Shown here: positions 18,597-27,771 of the stretch, one piece after another
Position numbering within the stretch: the stretch's first letter is position 1
How the letters are laid out: each line of letters opens with the position of its first letter
Made by a program: the position numbers and the translations under genes
The notes under the pieces: model-generated
The model's database searches: none
What the model was told of the DNA's origin: nothing
Seen by the model: only the letters and a program-made list of their open reading frames with translations
Assembly: GCF_027594425.1 (NCBI RefSeq)
Contig: NZ_CP115159.1
Location: 481,001-545,000 of the forward strand
From: Zunongwangia sp. HGR-M22
Lineage (GTDB): Bacteria > Bacteroidota > Bacteroidia > Flavobacteriales > Flavobacteriaceae
Length of the DNA: 64,000 nt
Direction: 5' to 3'

Positions 18597-20129
18597 TTAA
18601 TGTTTAAAATGGCGGGTCCCTGTCATTACCATTGCAATATCATTATCATTACAATAATCGATACTTAACTGATCTTTGATAGAACCACCAGGCTGAATTA
18701 CTGCTGAAATTCCTGAATTTCCTGCAATTTCTACACAATCAGGAAATGGGAAAAAAGCATCACTAGCCATTACCGCTCCTTTAAGATCAAATTTGAAAGA
18801 ACCTGCTTTCTCGATACTTTGTCTTAATGCATCTACACGAGACGTTTGCCCGGTTCCGCTTGCACAAAGTTGTTTATTTTTAGCTAGAACAATAGAATTG
18901 GATTTTGTATGCTTACAAATTTTTGAAGCAAATAAAAGATCCTCAATTTCCTGTTCTGTTGGCTTATTAGTTGTCGCGTAAGATAAATCGTCTAAAACAT
19001 CTGTTTTATTGTCTTTATCCTGAACTAAAACTCCATTTAAACAAGTACGAACTTGATTTTTTGGAAGTTCAGTTTCCTTTTGTATTAAAATAATTCTGTT
19101 TTTCTTTGCTTTTAAAGTTGCTAAAGCCTCTTCAGAAAAAGAAGGAGCGATAACTACTTCGCAAAATAAAGAATGAATTTCTTCCGCAGTAGCTTTATCA
19201 ATTTCAGTATTAGCAATTAAAATTCCGCCGAAAGCTGAAACTGGATCACCAGCTAAAGCATCTACATAAGCTTGCTTTATCGTATCACGTTGTGCAAGAC
19301 CACAAGCATTATTATGTTTTAAAATGGCAAATGTTGGCGCTTCTCCTTTAAATTCATTCATAAGAACTACAGCAGCATCAACATCCAAAAGGTTGTTGTA
19401 AGATAGTTCTTTTCCGTGGAGCTTATCAAACATTGCATCAAAATCTCCAAAAAATGTTCCTTTTTGATGTGGATTCTCTCCATATCGTAACGATTTTCCT
19501 TGCTGAATGCTTTGTTTAAAAGCAGGAATTTCTTCTGAAGTATTAAAATAGTTGAAAATAGCAGTGTCGTAATGCGAAGAAATATTGAACGATCTAGCCG
19601 CAAAATTTTTACGTTGCGCTAAACTTGTCTCTCCATTTCCTTCATTCAAAATGTCCAAAAATTCAGCATAATCGTTTACAGAAGAAACACAAAGTACATC
19701 TTTAAAGTTTTTTGCAGCAGCACGAATAAGTGAAATCCCGCCTATATCGATTTTTTCGATAATATCTTCTTCGGAAGCTCCTGAAGCTACTGTTTTTTCA
19801 AAAGGATAAAGATCCACAATTACAATATCAATTTGTGGAATTTCGTATTGAGCAATTTCTTTAACATCACTTTCGTTATCCTGGCGATTTAAAATTCCAC
19901 CAAAAACTTTAGGGTGTAAAGTTTTAACACGTCCACCTAAAATTGAAGGGTAAGAAGTTACATCCTCTACAGGAACAACTTCTACACCTAAATCTTTAAT
20001 AAATTTTTCTGTTCCGCCGGTAGAATAAATCGTGATTCCCAGTTCGTTAAGCTTTTTAACGATGGGAGCCAAACCATCTTTATTAAATACAGATATTAAT
20101 GCAGATTTGGCTTGTTTCAAATTGCTCAT
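18597..20129 (-). CDS. purH: Bifunctional AICAR formyltransferase/IMP cyclohydrolase
   Basis: The 510-residue protein has an N-terminal IMP cyclohydrolase (MGS-like) domain (about 1-190, with STGGTEKFIKDLG and GGRVKTLHPKVFGGIL) and a C-terminal AICAR transformylase domain. The latter has the segments SLRYGENPHQKG and FAILKHNNACGLA, where the KHxNPCG-like lysine and histidine are catalytic, and ends QPGGSIKDQ...TGTRHFKH. It carries out the last two steps of de novo IMP synthesis in the cytoplasm. Length is normal. It leads the run purH-mreBCD-mrdA-rodA. Confidence 0.97.
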   Translation of the reverse strand: MSNLKQAKSALISVFNKDGLAPIVKKLNELGITIYSTGGTEKFIKDLGVEVVPVEDVTSYPSILGGRVKTLHPKVFGGILNRQDNESDVKEIAQYEIPQIDIVIVDLYPFEKTVASGASEEDIIEKIDIGGISLIRAAAKNFKDVLCVSSVNDYAEFLDILNEGNGETSLAQRKNFAARSFNISSHYDTAIFNYFNTSEEIPAFKQSIQQGKSLRYGENPHQKGTFFGDFDAMFDKLHGKELSYNNLLDVDAAVVLMNEFKGEAPTFAILKHNNACGLAQRDTIKQAYVDALAGDPVSAFGGILIANTEIDKATAEEIHSLFCEVVIAPSFSEEALATLKAKKNRIILIQKETELPKNQVRTCLNGVLVQDKDNKTDVLDDLSYATTNKPTEQEIEDLLFASKICKHTKSNSIVLAKNKQLCASGTGQTSRVDALRQSIEKAGSFKFDLKGAVMASDAFFPFPDCVEIAGNSGISAVIQPGGSIKDQLSIDYCNDNDIAMVMTGTRHFKH

Positions 20130-20151
20130 TTTGTTGTGTTTGTTAAAGAGG

Positions 20152-20159
20152 CAAAAGTA
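20152..20159 (-). promoter_or_regulatory. Candidate -7 element for purH
   Basis: On the minus strand this reads TACTTTTG, an exact TAnnTTTG match, 23 bases before the purH ATG. No convincing -33 TTTG is present at 19-21 bases, so support is partial. Confidence 0.42.
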
Positions 20160-20275
20160 AGTATTTAAGGTAAAAATTTAAAGGTGTTTTTGCTTATTTC
20201 TAAATAAATTTTGTAACGAATATTTAAGCCGTGCGTCATATAAATAATTCAGTCTAAAAAAGCAGCCGTTTTATT

Positions 20276-21529
20276 ATGCTTATATTTCTAAGAGTGCTTG
20301 GTGAGAGCTTTAATTTTGCAATTAATGCGCTTAAAAATAACCTTTTACGTACTTTTCTTTCGCTACTTGGCGTTACGATAGGTATTTTTTCCATAATTGG
20401 AGTACTTGCGGCTGTAGATTCTTTAAAGAATGAAATCTCGGGATCATTAAATAGTTTGGATAATAGTACTACTATTGTGATGCGTTTTAATTTTGGTCCT
20501 ACCGATATCCCACGTTGGAAGTGGCAACAATTTCCAGATGTTACTTACGACGAATATCAGTTTTTAAAACGTAATCTTCCCGAAGCAAAAGCGGTCACGT
20601 TTACTCAAAATGTTCCTGCTGAAACAATAAAATATAAGGACGCCAGCAGTCTTGGCGTAGACGTGGTATCGGCAGGGAGCGAGATTTATGATATCGAGGC
20701 CATTAATATTGAAGAAGGTCGTTTTTTTAACGAATCCGAAGCTGCCAGTGGCTCACCTGTGATCGTAATGGGAAGTGAAATTGCTGAAAATCTCTTTGGA
20801 AGTATAGATCCAATAGGGAAACAAGTACGAATGTACGGTAGAAAATTCACGGTAATCGGCTTGCTGAAAAAAGAAGGTGCCTCCATGTTTGGCGGTAGCA
20901 AAGACAGCCAGGTGTATGTGCCAGTTAATGTTACTCGAAGAATTTATGGAGAAAATAACAGGAACATTTTTCCTCAAATATTACTAAAACCTGAATCTGA
21001 TGTCGATAATGCCGAATTCCTTGCAATATTAGAACAGCGTCTAAGAACTTTCCGCGGAATAAAACCCGGCGAGGTAAGTACCTTTTTTGTTAATCAGTTA
21101 AAAGGATTTACAGATATGATCGATAATATTACAGGAACTTTAAATTTAATCGGACTCGTAATTAGTGGATTTTCATTACTAGTTGGTGGTTTTGGGATTG
21201 CCAATATAATGTTTGTGAGTGTTAAGGAACGAACCAATCTTATCGGAATACAGAAATCACTTGGCGCGAAAAATAAATTTATTCTTTTTCAGTTCCTTTT
21301 TGAGGCTATTATTTTAGCAATAATTGGTGGAGCCGCCGGATTATTCTTTGTCTGGGTTACAACAATTATTGTCTCTAATTTTACCGGCGATTTTGAATTT
21401 ATTCTTTCCTTCGGAAATATAGTTTTGGGAACTACTGTTTCAGCAATAATAGGTTTAGTCTCTGGGATAATTCCTGCAATTTCAGCATCACGATTAGATC
21501 CTGTTGAAGCTATTAGAACAGGAATGTAG
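20276..21529 (+). CDS. MacB/FtsX-like ABC transporter permease
   Basis: The 417-residue protein has one N-terminal membrane helix (about 20-45), a large periplasmic MacB_PCD domain (about 50-260) and three C-terminal helices forming the FtsX domain (about 285-417). The start of the domain, LRTFLSLLGVTIGIFSIIG, and the end, SASRLDPVEAIRTGM, are typical of this family. Such permeases act with a separate ATPase and often a periplasmic adaptor, in export or in mechanotransmission across the envelope. No ATPase gene is adjacent, so the partner must lie elsewhere. The substrate is unknown. Confidence 0.9.
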   Translation: MLIFLRVLGESFNFAINALKNNLLRTFLSLLGVTIGIFSIIGVLAAVDSLKNEISGSLNSLDNSTTIVMRFNFGPTDIPRWKWQQFPDVTYDEYQFLKRNLPEAKAVTFTQNVPAETIKYKDASSLGVDVVSAGSEIYDIEAINIEEGRFFNESEAASGSPVIVMGSEIAENLFGSIDPIGKQVRMYGRKFTVIGLLKKEGASMFGGSKDSQVYVPVNVTRRIYGENNRNIFPQILLKPESDVDNAEFLAILEQRLRTFRGIKPGEVSTFFVNQLKGFTDMIDNITGTLNLIGLVISGFSLLVGGFGIANIMFVSVKERTNLIGIQKSLGAKNKFILFQFLFEAIILAIIGGAAGLFFVWVTTIIVSNFTGDFEFILSFGNIVLGTTVSAIIGLVSGIIPAISASRLDPVEAIRTGM

Positions 21530-21592
21530 CTTTTAGAGAATAGATTCTAGAGTTTAGACATCAATTTAAAGAATTATTTTTTTCTGAGGATG

Positions 21593-21648
21593 AAAAGAGA
21601 AAACCTCACAGTCCAGATAAATATCAGGATCGTGAGGTTTTCTCTTTT
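21593..21648. terminator. Long bidirectional terminator hairpin
   Basis: AAAAGAGAAAACCTCAC and its exact complement form a 17-bp stem around a 22-base loop, with A and T runs on the two sides. It separates the convergent ABC permease (plus) and GAF-domain (minus) genes and could serve both. Confidence 0.82.
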
Positions 21649-21696
21649 AAATCTATTTTTTACTGCCTGCTATCAAAACTGTTACTGCTTACTGAA

Positions 21697-22155
21697 CTAT
21701 TCCAGTATCTCGGCAACTTTTTCGTTTACAAATTCTAAGAATAATTCGTCTTCTTTAGAGAATGGATCTGGAGTATGAGAATCGATATCGATCTGTCCAA
21801 TATTTTCTCCGTTTAAAAACAATGGCACTACAATTTCAGCTTTAACGTGAATGCTACAAGCAATATAATTGTTTTGAGCTTTAACATCGGGAACCACAAA
21901 ATTCGCATTCGATACGGCAACTTGTCCACAGATACCTTTTCCAAAAGGAATGATATCGTGATCTGTTGGTTCACCGGCAAACGAACGAAGTTTTAATTCT
22001 TCTTTATCGCCATTTTTAAAATAAAATCCAACCCAATCGTAATAAGGGATTGTTTCCATCAATAATTCGCAAACCTGAGTTAATCGATTATCTACTGATA
22101 TCTCTTTCGTATTCAGAATTTTTTCAACTTGTGGTCTTAATTTATCAAATGGCAT
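21697..22155 (-). CDS. GAF-domain protein, free-methionine-R-sulfoxide reductase-like
   Basis: The 152-residue protein is a single GAF domain of the fRMsr type, with YYDWVGFYF, IPFGKGICGQVA, YIACSIHVKAEIVVPL and GQIDIDSHTPDPF. In the characterised enzymes three cysteines matter. Two are retained here (C76 in GKGICG and C100 in YIACS), while the first, expected just before the IPFGKG segment, is absent (TDHD). The family reduces free L-methionine-(R)-sulfoxide in the cytoplasm. With one cysteine missing, the activity or its recycling route may differ. It is transcribed divergently from xrtF. Confidence 0.82.
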   Translation of the reverse strand: MPFDKLRPQVEKILNTKEISVDNRLTQVCELLMETIPYYDWVGFYFKNGDKEELKLRSFAGEPTDHDIIPFGKGICGQVAVSNANFVVPDVKAQNNYIACSIHVKAEIVVPLFLNGENIGQIDIDSHTPDPFSKEDELFLEFVNEKVAEILE

Positions 22156-22172
22156 AAGCTGTAATTTTTTGG

Positions 22173-22180
22173 CAAAAGTA
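22173..22180 (-). promoter_or_regulatory. Candidate -7 element for the GAF-domain gene
   Basis: The minus strand reads TACTTTTG, an exact TAnnTTTG match, 18 bases before the ATG at 22155. No clear -33 element is visible. Confidence 0.42.
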
Positions 22181-22213
22181 TTTAAAATCTAAGTTCTGTT
22201 ACAGCCTTTTGTC

Positions 22214-22221
22214 TAAATTTG
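22214..22221 (+). promoter_or_regulatory. Candidate -7 element for xrtF
   Basis: TAAATTTG matches TAnnTTTG and ends 17 bases before the TTG at 22238. That spacing would put the transcript start only about 10 bases before the proposed start codon. The -33 region is weak. Confidence 0.45.
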
Positions 22222-22237
22222 TTGAAACTCATTACAA

Positions 22238-22798
22238 TTGCTTCAGCTTTTTAGAAAATATAGTCTGGTTATTCGGTTTGTAGCCGTCTTTTTAGGAAGT
22301 TATTTTTTGCTTTCGGTACTATATAATTCGTATTTAATCTTTTCTGAAAGTCAAACTACATATTTTCCAGACATAATAACCAACCTTGTTAGTCGCCAAA
22401 GCGCTGCACTAATAGAGTTTTTGGGTTATGCCGTAAAAATGGAGCCACATACTAAAGAGCCTGCCATGAAAGTATTTGTTGAAGGAAACTTTCTTGTTCG
22501 TGTGGTAGAAGGTTGCAATAGTATAAGTGTGATTATCCTTTTTATTTCTTTTATCCTTTCTTTTTTCGCCAAAATGCGAACGACCATTTTGTATATTTTG
22601 GCGGGAAGTGTGCTTATCTATACGATGAATTTAATTCGGATTGCACTACTAACTATCGGAATTTACGAGTATCCCGAATATGCATCATTTTTACATGAGA
22701 TCGTTTTTCCGTTAATTATTTACGGCACTGTTATTCTATTATGGATAGTTTGGGTAAAAGTGTACGCTAATATAGAAAAGAATGAAGACCAGGTATAG
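22238..22798 (+). CDS. xrtF: Exosortase family protein XrtF
   Basis: The 186-residue polytopic protein carries the exosortase catalytic residues: C93 in VEGCNSI, R134 in NLIRIAL and H153 in FLHEIVFP, each at a membrane segment as in the family. Exosortases are transpeptidase-like enzymes that recognise C-terminal sorting tags; XrtF is the small form found in Bacteroidetes. The start is TTG: an in-frame stop lies five codons upstream and no ATG occurs before residue 68, which is already past the first helix. It overlaps by 17 bases with the gene for its usual partner. No target protein with a sorting tail is in the window. Confidence 0.88.
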   Translation: MLQLFRKYSLVIRFVAVFLGSYFLLSVLYNSYLIFSESQTTYFPDIITNLVSRQSAALIEFLGYAVKMEPHTKEPAMKVFVEGNFLVRVVEGCNSISVIILFISFILSFFAKMRTTILYILAGSVLIYTMNLIRIALLTIGIYEYPEYASFLHEIVFPLIIYGTVILLWIVWVKVYANIEKNEDQV

Positions 22799-23228
22799 GC
22801 TTTTTTTGATAGGGATTTTAGTCGTTTTACTGGCAAGTATTCGATTCTTTGAGGCAAAGATTTTCTATGATCCTTTACTATTTTTCTTTAAATATTCTGA
22901 TTATTTGAGAAATGATATTCCAGATTTTGAGCCTGGTTTATTACTTCTGAATACGATTTTAAGATATGTAATAAACAGCCTTATTTCACTCGGGATAATT
23001 GCAATAGCCTTTGTAGATCGCAATATTATAAAGTTTTCGGCCGTGTTATTTTTGTTGCTGTTGGGCATCGTAGGGAGTGTTTTTACGTACCTTATATTTA
23101 CTATTGAAAATGAACATTTTCTTGCTTTGTTTTACGTGCGGCGATTTTTAATTCATCCGATATTCATTTTGGTGCTTCTCCCGGCTTTTTATTACTACCG
23201 AATAAATAAGCGAAGTAGAAAAATTTAA
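22782..23228 (+). CDS. Exosortase F system-associated membrane protein
   Basis: The 148-residue protein has about four membrane segments and starts inside xrtF. The features AKIFYDPLLFFFKYSDY near the N-terminus and FYVRRFLIHPIFILVLLPAFYYYR near the C-terminus fit the small membrane protein that habitually follows xrtF in flavobacteria. Its role is not established; co-occurrence suggests it assists or anchors the exosortase. The overlap indicates translational coupling. Confidence 0.8.
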   Translation: MKTRYRLFLIGILVVLLASIRFFEAKIFYDPLLFFFKYSDYLRNDIPDFEPGLLLLNTILRYVINSLISLGIIAIAFVDRNIIKFSAVLFLLLLGIVGSVFTYLIFTIENEHFLALFYVRRFLIHPIFILVLLPAFYYYRINKRSRKI

Positions 23229-23336
23229 ATTGAAAGGATTTCCCTAAATCTTGAAATTTTACAACTCTATTTTCTACTAATTTTGCTGAATAAGTGCCTA
23301 TTTAGATTGTTGTAAAGCAGTTCATTTAGAATTTTG

Positions 23337-23366
23337 TTGTAAATTATCGATTATCGACTACTTTTG
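23337..23366 (+). promoter_or_regulatory. Promoter of the HYC_CC_PP gene and possibly the copper island
   Basis: TTG at 23337-23339 and TACTTTTG at 23359-23366 are separated by exactly 19 bases, the Bacteroidetes spacing. The -7 element ends only 6 bases before the ATG at 23373, so the transcript would have almost no 5' untranslated region. Confidence 0.6.
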
Positions 23367-23372
23367 TAATAA

Positions 23373-23786
23373 ATGAAACAGTTTTTTGCTAAAATATTCG
23401 CTTCCATTATAGCCGTTTTGGTGTTGTTTTCTACCTTTTCTTTTACGGTAGATCAGCATTTCTGCGGAAAAAAATTAGTGGATAGCGCTGTTTTTACCAA
23501 AGCAAAAACTTGTGGAATGGAAATGAATTCGGCAACTTCTGCTGAAACTTCTATAACAAAAAAATCCTGCTGCACCAATAAAAAACTAGAAGTAAAAGGT
23601 CAGGACACACTGAAGCAAAACTTCAATAATCTTGATTTTCAGCAGCAATTAGTTATTACTGGTTTTGTCTATTCTTATTTACAGCTTTTCGAGTTTTCAG
23701 AACCCGATTGTATTCCTTTTAAAGATTACTCCCCGCCAAAATTGGTCTGCGATATTCAGTTACAGGATCAGGTTTTTCGTATTTGA
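23373..23786 (+). CDS. HYC_CC_PP family exported protein
   Basis: The 137-residue protein has an N-terminal signal segment (about 1-25) and the three short motifs that name the family: H29-F-C31 (a variant of HYC), the paired cysteines C66-C67 in KSCCTNK, and PP in DYSPPKL near residue 122. Additional cysteines (C47 and two near the C-terminus) and methionines fit a periplasmic metal-binding role. Members are found beside heavy-metal efflux genes in Bacteroidetes; the biochemical function is not established. Here it opens the copper/silver cluster, 114 bases before the CusA-like gene. Confidence 0.85.
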   Translation: MKQFFAKIFASIIAVLVLFSTFSFTVDQHFCGKKLVDSAVFTKAKTCGMEMNSATSAETSITKKSCCTNKKLEVKGQDTLKQNFNNLDFQQQLVITGFVYSYLQLFEFSEPDCIPFKDYSPPKLVCDIQLQDQVFRI

Positions 23787-23900
23787 TTTTAAACACATTT
23801 TAATTTCGAAGCATTTCTATGTTTCGATGATTTTGCTATGCCTTTTTCGAGGTCATGCTTTATCTCAAATGATGTGTTTTTAAGATCAAATATTCTTTTT

Positions 23901-26900
23901 ATGCTGAACAAAAGCATTAAATTTTTAATAGAAAATAAATTGGTTGCCGTTATCCTGCTAGTTGTGTTAGTAGGATGGGGAATGGTAAATGCGCCATTCA
24001 ATTGGGATTTAGGATCGCTTCCGCGAGATCCGGTAGCAGTAGATGCTATTCCCGATATTGGTGAAAATCAGCAAATCGTTTTTACTAAATGGGAAGGTCG
24101 CTCTCCACAAGATATCGAAGATCAAATCACTTATCCGCTAACCACTTCATTGCTGGGAATACCGGGAGTAAAAACGATACGGAGTTCTTCAATGTTTGGC
24201 TTTTCTAGTATCTATATCATTTTTGAAGAGGATGTAGAATTTTACTGGAGTAGAAGCCGAATTTTGGAGAAATTAAATTCATTGCCAAACGGATTGTTAC
24301 CTGAAGGTGTAAGTCCTTCTTTGGGGCCAGACGCAACAGCTTTAGGGCAAATTTATTGGTATACTTTAGAGGGTCGCGATAAAGCAGGGAATGTTACCGG
24401 CGGTTGGGACCTTCAGGAATTACGCAGCATTCAGGATTTTTATGTGAAATATGCACTTTCTTCGGCCAGCGGTGTTTCAGAAGTTGCTTCGATTGGCGGT
24501 TATGTTCAGGAATATCAAATCGATATAAATCCTGAAAAAATGCGCCAATACAAGGTGAGCTTACAAGATGTCGTGAAAGCGGTAAAAGAAAGTAATCGTG
24601 AGATTGGCGCGCAGACTTTAGAAATCAATCAGGCCGAATATTTAGTGCGTGGCCTGGGCTATGTAAAATCTATTGAGGATATCGAAAATGCAGTAGTTTC
24701 CTCTAAAGATTTTACGTCTTTAAAAGTCAGCGATGTAGCCAATGTTTCACTAGGCCCGGCAGCGCGACGCGGAATTTTAGATAAAGAAGGCGCTGAGGTT
24801 GTGGGCGGAGTAGTTGTTGCCCGTAATGGTGCCAATCCAATGGAAGTGATCAATAATGTAAAAGATAAAATTGCTTCTATTAGTGGTGGGTTGCCTTCTA
24901 AAGAATTAGCCGATGGCACCACTTCGCAACTTACCATTGTTCCTTTTTATGACCGATCTGAACTAATCCAGGAAACGTTAGGCACTTTAAACGAAGCACT
25001 GAGTTTGGAGATTTTAATCACCATTTTTGTGATTGTGATCATGGTGTTTAACCTTCGAGCTTCTATTCTTATTTCAGGATTACTTCCGGTAGCGGTATTA
25101 ATGGTGTTTATCGGGATGAAATTATTTCATGTCGATGCCAATATAGTAGCGCTGTCAGGTATTGCGATTGCTATTGGGACGATGGTTGATGTGGGCGTGA
25201 TTCTTTCAGAAAATATTATTCGACATTTAGATGAAAGCGAAGCAAATTTGCCAACAAATACGGTAGTTTATAATGCAACGGCTGAAGTTTCTGGAGCAAT
25301 CATCACGGCAGTATTAACTACAATTATCAGTTTTATTCCGGTGTTTACAATGGTGGGGGCTGAAGGGAAGTTATTCCGTCCGCTGGCTTTTACCAAAACC
25401 ATGGCGCTTACTGCTTCGATTATCGTAGCGCTATTTTTGATTCCGCCTTTTGCAGCCAGTATTTTCAGGAAAAGAACCATCCGGAAAAACTTCAATTTAG
25501 CTATTCAAGGAATATTGATAGTAGCCGGAATTACAATGATTTTTTATGGATTTTGGATAGGCTTAGTTTTAATAGGTTTAGGAATCGCCGGAATTCTAAA
25601 AGCGCAAAAAATCACTTCAGAAAAACAACATGATTGGCTTGTTGTTGGTATAATCTCAACAGCTATCATTTTTATGTTGGCTGTTTTTTGGAGGCCACTT
25701 GGTTTAGATACTTCCATTTTATGGAATGTGATTATGGTGGCCATTCTATGTTTCGGACTCCTATTTATTTTTAATCTTTTCCGAAGATATTATACTCGAA
25801 TCTTACATTGGGCATTAGCTCATAAAATGATATTCCTAATACTGCCATTTTCGATTGTTATTGCTGGTATGCTAATTATGCGTAATACTGGGCAAGAATT
25901 TATGCCCTCGCTAAATGAAGGTTCATTTTTACTGATGCCAACCTCGATGCCCCATGCCGGAGTTGCCGAAAATAAACGAATCTTGCAGCAATTAGACATG
26001 GCGGTGGCCAATATTCCGGAAGTGAAAACTGTGGTTGGAAAAGCAGGAAGAACTGAGTCAGCTTTAGATCCTGCTCCACTCAGTATGTACGAAAATATTA
26101 TTCAGTATAAACCGGAATACGCATTAAATGCGAGTGGGCAAAGACAGCGATTTAAAGTAAATGAAGATGGATTTTTTGTATTGAAAAATAACGAGTTGGC
26201 CATCGACGGAAGCGACCGTTTTACTGAAAATGAAATCCCAGATTCAATAAATACAAGCTTTAAAATTAATCGAGAACAATTAATTCCAGATGATGATGGC
26301 GAATATTTTAGAAACTGGCGACCTGCGATAAGCTCACCAGATGATATTTGGAATGAAATTTCAGCCGCTACAAAGTTACCGGGTATCACCTCTGCACCAA
26401 AACTGCAACCTATTGAAACACGATTGGTGATGTTACAAACCGGGATGCGTGCGCCTATGGGAATAAAAGTACAGGGACAGGATTTAAAACAAATTGAAGC
26501 TTTTGGAATGAAGCTCGAAGAAATCCTAAAGGCAGTTGACGGTGTTAAAGATGAAGCTGTTTTTGCCGATCGAATTGTAGGGAAGCCCTATTTGCTGATA
26601 GACATTAAACGAGATCGATTAGCGAGATATGGCATATCAATGAGCGATGTGCAAGACGTTTTAGAAGTAGCTGTTGGCGGGAAAATGTTAAGTCAAACAG
26701 TTGAAGGTCGGGAACGATATTCAGTTCGAGTACGTTATCCGAGGGAACTTCGAGATTCGCCAGAGGATTTGAAAAATATTTATGTTCCGGTAGAAAACGC
26801 AAAGCCTGTTCCGTTAGGTGAACTGGTAGAAATTCGGTATGAACAAGGTCCGCAGGTAATTAAGAGTGAAGATACCTTTTTAATCGGTTATGTGCTTTTC

Positions 26901-27635
26901 GATAAAATGGACGGTTTTGCTGAGGTTGATGTAGTTGAAAATGCACAACAAACAATTCAGCAGAAAATAGACTCCGGAGCATTAAAAGTTCCGCAGGGGA
27001 TTAATTATGAATTCACCGGAAACTACGAAAATCAGCTTCGTGCCGCAAAGACATTATCGATTGTGGTTCCACTGGCGTTGCTCATCATTTTTATGATTTT
27101 GTATTTTCAGTTTAAATCGGTGTCCACCTCTTTTATCGTTTTTACCGGAATCGCGGTCGCTTTTGGCGGCGGATTTATAATGATCTGGTTGTATGGACAA
27201 GATTGGTTTTTGAATTTTAACCTCTTTGGCGAAAATCTAAGAGACCTGTTCCAGATGCATACCATTAATTTAAGTGTCGCCGTTTGGGTTGGTTTTATTG
27301 CGCTTTTTGGAATTGCGACAGATGATGGTGTGGTGATGGCAACTTATCTTACTCAGACTTTTGGAAAAAACGAACCAGAGAATATTAAAGCTATTCGAGC
27401 TTCGGTTGTGGAAGCAGGTGAAAAAAGGATCAGACCCTGTTTAATGACCACGGCCACTACAATTTTGGCGCTGTTGCCCGTTTTAACGAGTACAGGGCGC
27501 GGTAGTGATATTATGATACCAATGGCGATACCAAGTTTCGGCGGAATGTTAATCGCATTAATTACACTTTTTGTAGTTCCGGTTTTGTTTTGCTGGAAGA
27601 AAGAAATGAAGTTGAAGAGAGAATTGAGTAGTTAG
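23901..27635 (+). CDS. CusA/CzcA-type heavy-metal RND efflux pump
   Basis: The protein of 1244 residues belongs to the HME-RND family. It begins with a membrane helix and then AVDAIPDIGENQQIVFTKWE, has GIAIAIGTMVDVGVILSEN in the proton-relay helix, and the segment AGRTESALDPAPLSMYENI, which holds the methionine of the CusA metal funnel. It pumps Cu(I)/Ag(I) (or Zn/Co) from the periplasm to the outside with an adaptor and a TolC-like channel, both encoded just downstream. It is about 200 residues longer than E. coli CusA. The extra length includes two hydrophobic stretches (about 535-620) and a loop after the metal funnel (about 740-810). I chose the ATG at 23901 over one at 23838 because the family begins with this basic-hydrophobic segment. 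Confidence 0.94.
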   Translation: MLNKSIKFLIENKLVAVILLVVLVGWGMVNAPFNWDLGSLPRDPVAVDAIPDIGENQQIVFTKWEGRSPQDIEDQITYPLTTSLLGIPGVKTIRSSSMFGFSSIYIIFEEDVEFYWSRSRILEKLNSLPNGLLPEGVSPSLGPDATALGQIYWYTLEGRDKAGNVTGGWDLQELRSIQDFYVKYALSSASGVSEVASIGGYVQEYQIDINPEKMRQYKVSLQDVVKAVKESNREIGAQTLEINQAEYLVRGLGYVKSIEDIENAVVSSKDFTSLKVSDVANVSLGPAARRGILDKEGAEVVGGVVVARNGANPMEVINNVKDKIASISGGLPSKELADGTTSQLTIVPFYDRSELIQETLGTLNEALSLEILITIFVIVIMVFNLRASILISGLLPVAVLMVFIGMKLFHVDANIVALSGIAIAIGTMVDVGVILSENIIRHLDESEANLPTNTVVYNATAEVSGAIITAVLTTIISFIPVFTMVGAEGKLFRPLAFTKTMALTASIIVALFLIPPFAASIFRKRTIRKNFNLAIQGILIVAGITMIFYGFWIGLVLIGLGIAGILKAQKITSEKQHDWLVVGIISTAIIFMLAVFWRPLGLDTSILWNVIMVAILCFGLLFIFNLFRRYYTRILHWALAHKMIFLILPFSIVIAGMLIMRNTGQEFMPSLNEGSFLLMPTSMPHAGVAENKRILQQLDMAVANIPEVKTVVGKAGRTESALDPAPLSMYENIIQYKPEYALNASGQRQRFKVNEDGFFVLKNNELAIDGSDRFTENEIPDSINTSFKINREQLIPDDDGEYFRNWRPAISSPDDIWNEISAATKLPGITSAPKLQPIETRLVMLQTGMRAPMGIKVQGQDLKQIEAFGMKLEEILKAVDGVKDEAVFADRIVGKPYLLIDIKRDRLARYGISMSDVQDVLEVAVGGKMLSQTVEGRERYSVRVRYPRELRDSPEDLKNIYVPVENAKPVPLGELVEIRYEQGPQVIKSEDTFLIGYVLFDKMDGFAEVDVVENAQQTIQQKIDSGALKVPQGINYEFTGNYENQLRAAKTLSIVVPLALLIIFMILYFQFKSVSTSFIVFTGIAVAFGGGFIMIWLYGQDWFLNFNLFGENLRDLFQMHTINLSVAVWVGFIALFGIATDDGVVMATYLTQTFGKNEPENIKAIRASVVEAGEKRIRPCLMTTATTILALLPVLTSTGRGSDIMIPMAIPSFGGMLIALITLFVVPVLFCWKKEMKLKRELSS

Positions 27636-27771
27636 AATTGAGATTGCTTCGCTGTTAGAAGCTAGAAAATTTGATGATGTGTTAATTTGAAAATGTGTTG
27701 AAAGAATCAAGGCTAGAATATTCTGAATGTAAAAAGTTGAATTTATAAAAAAGTTGAATTCAAAATGTAAA

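Noticed and set aside
21590..21778. 62-codon plus-strand reading frame between the ABC permease and GAF-domain genes
   Set aside because: It runs through the long terminator hairpin and into the 3' end of the opposite-strand GAF gene; no protein features.
24659..26802. Several minus-strand reading frames of 63-95 codons opposite the CusA-like pump gene
   Set aside because: They are antisense shadows of a clearly coding gene, with no start signals or recognisable domains.
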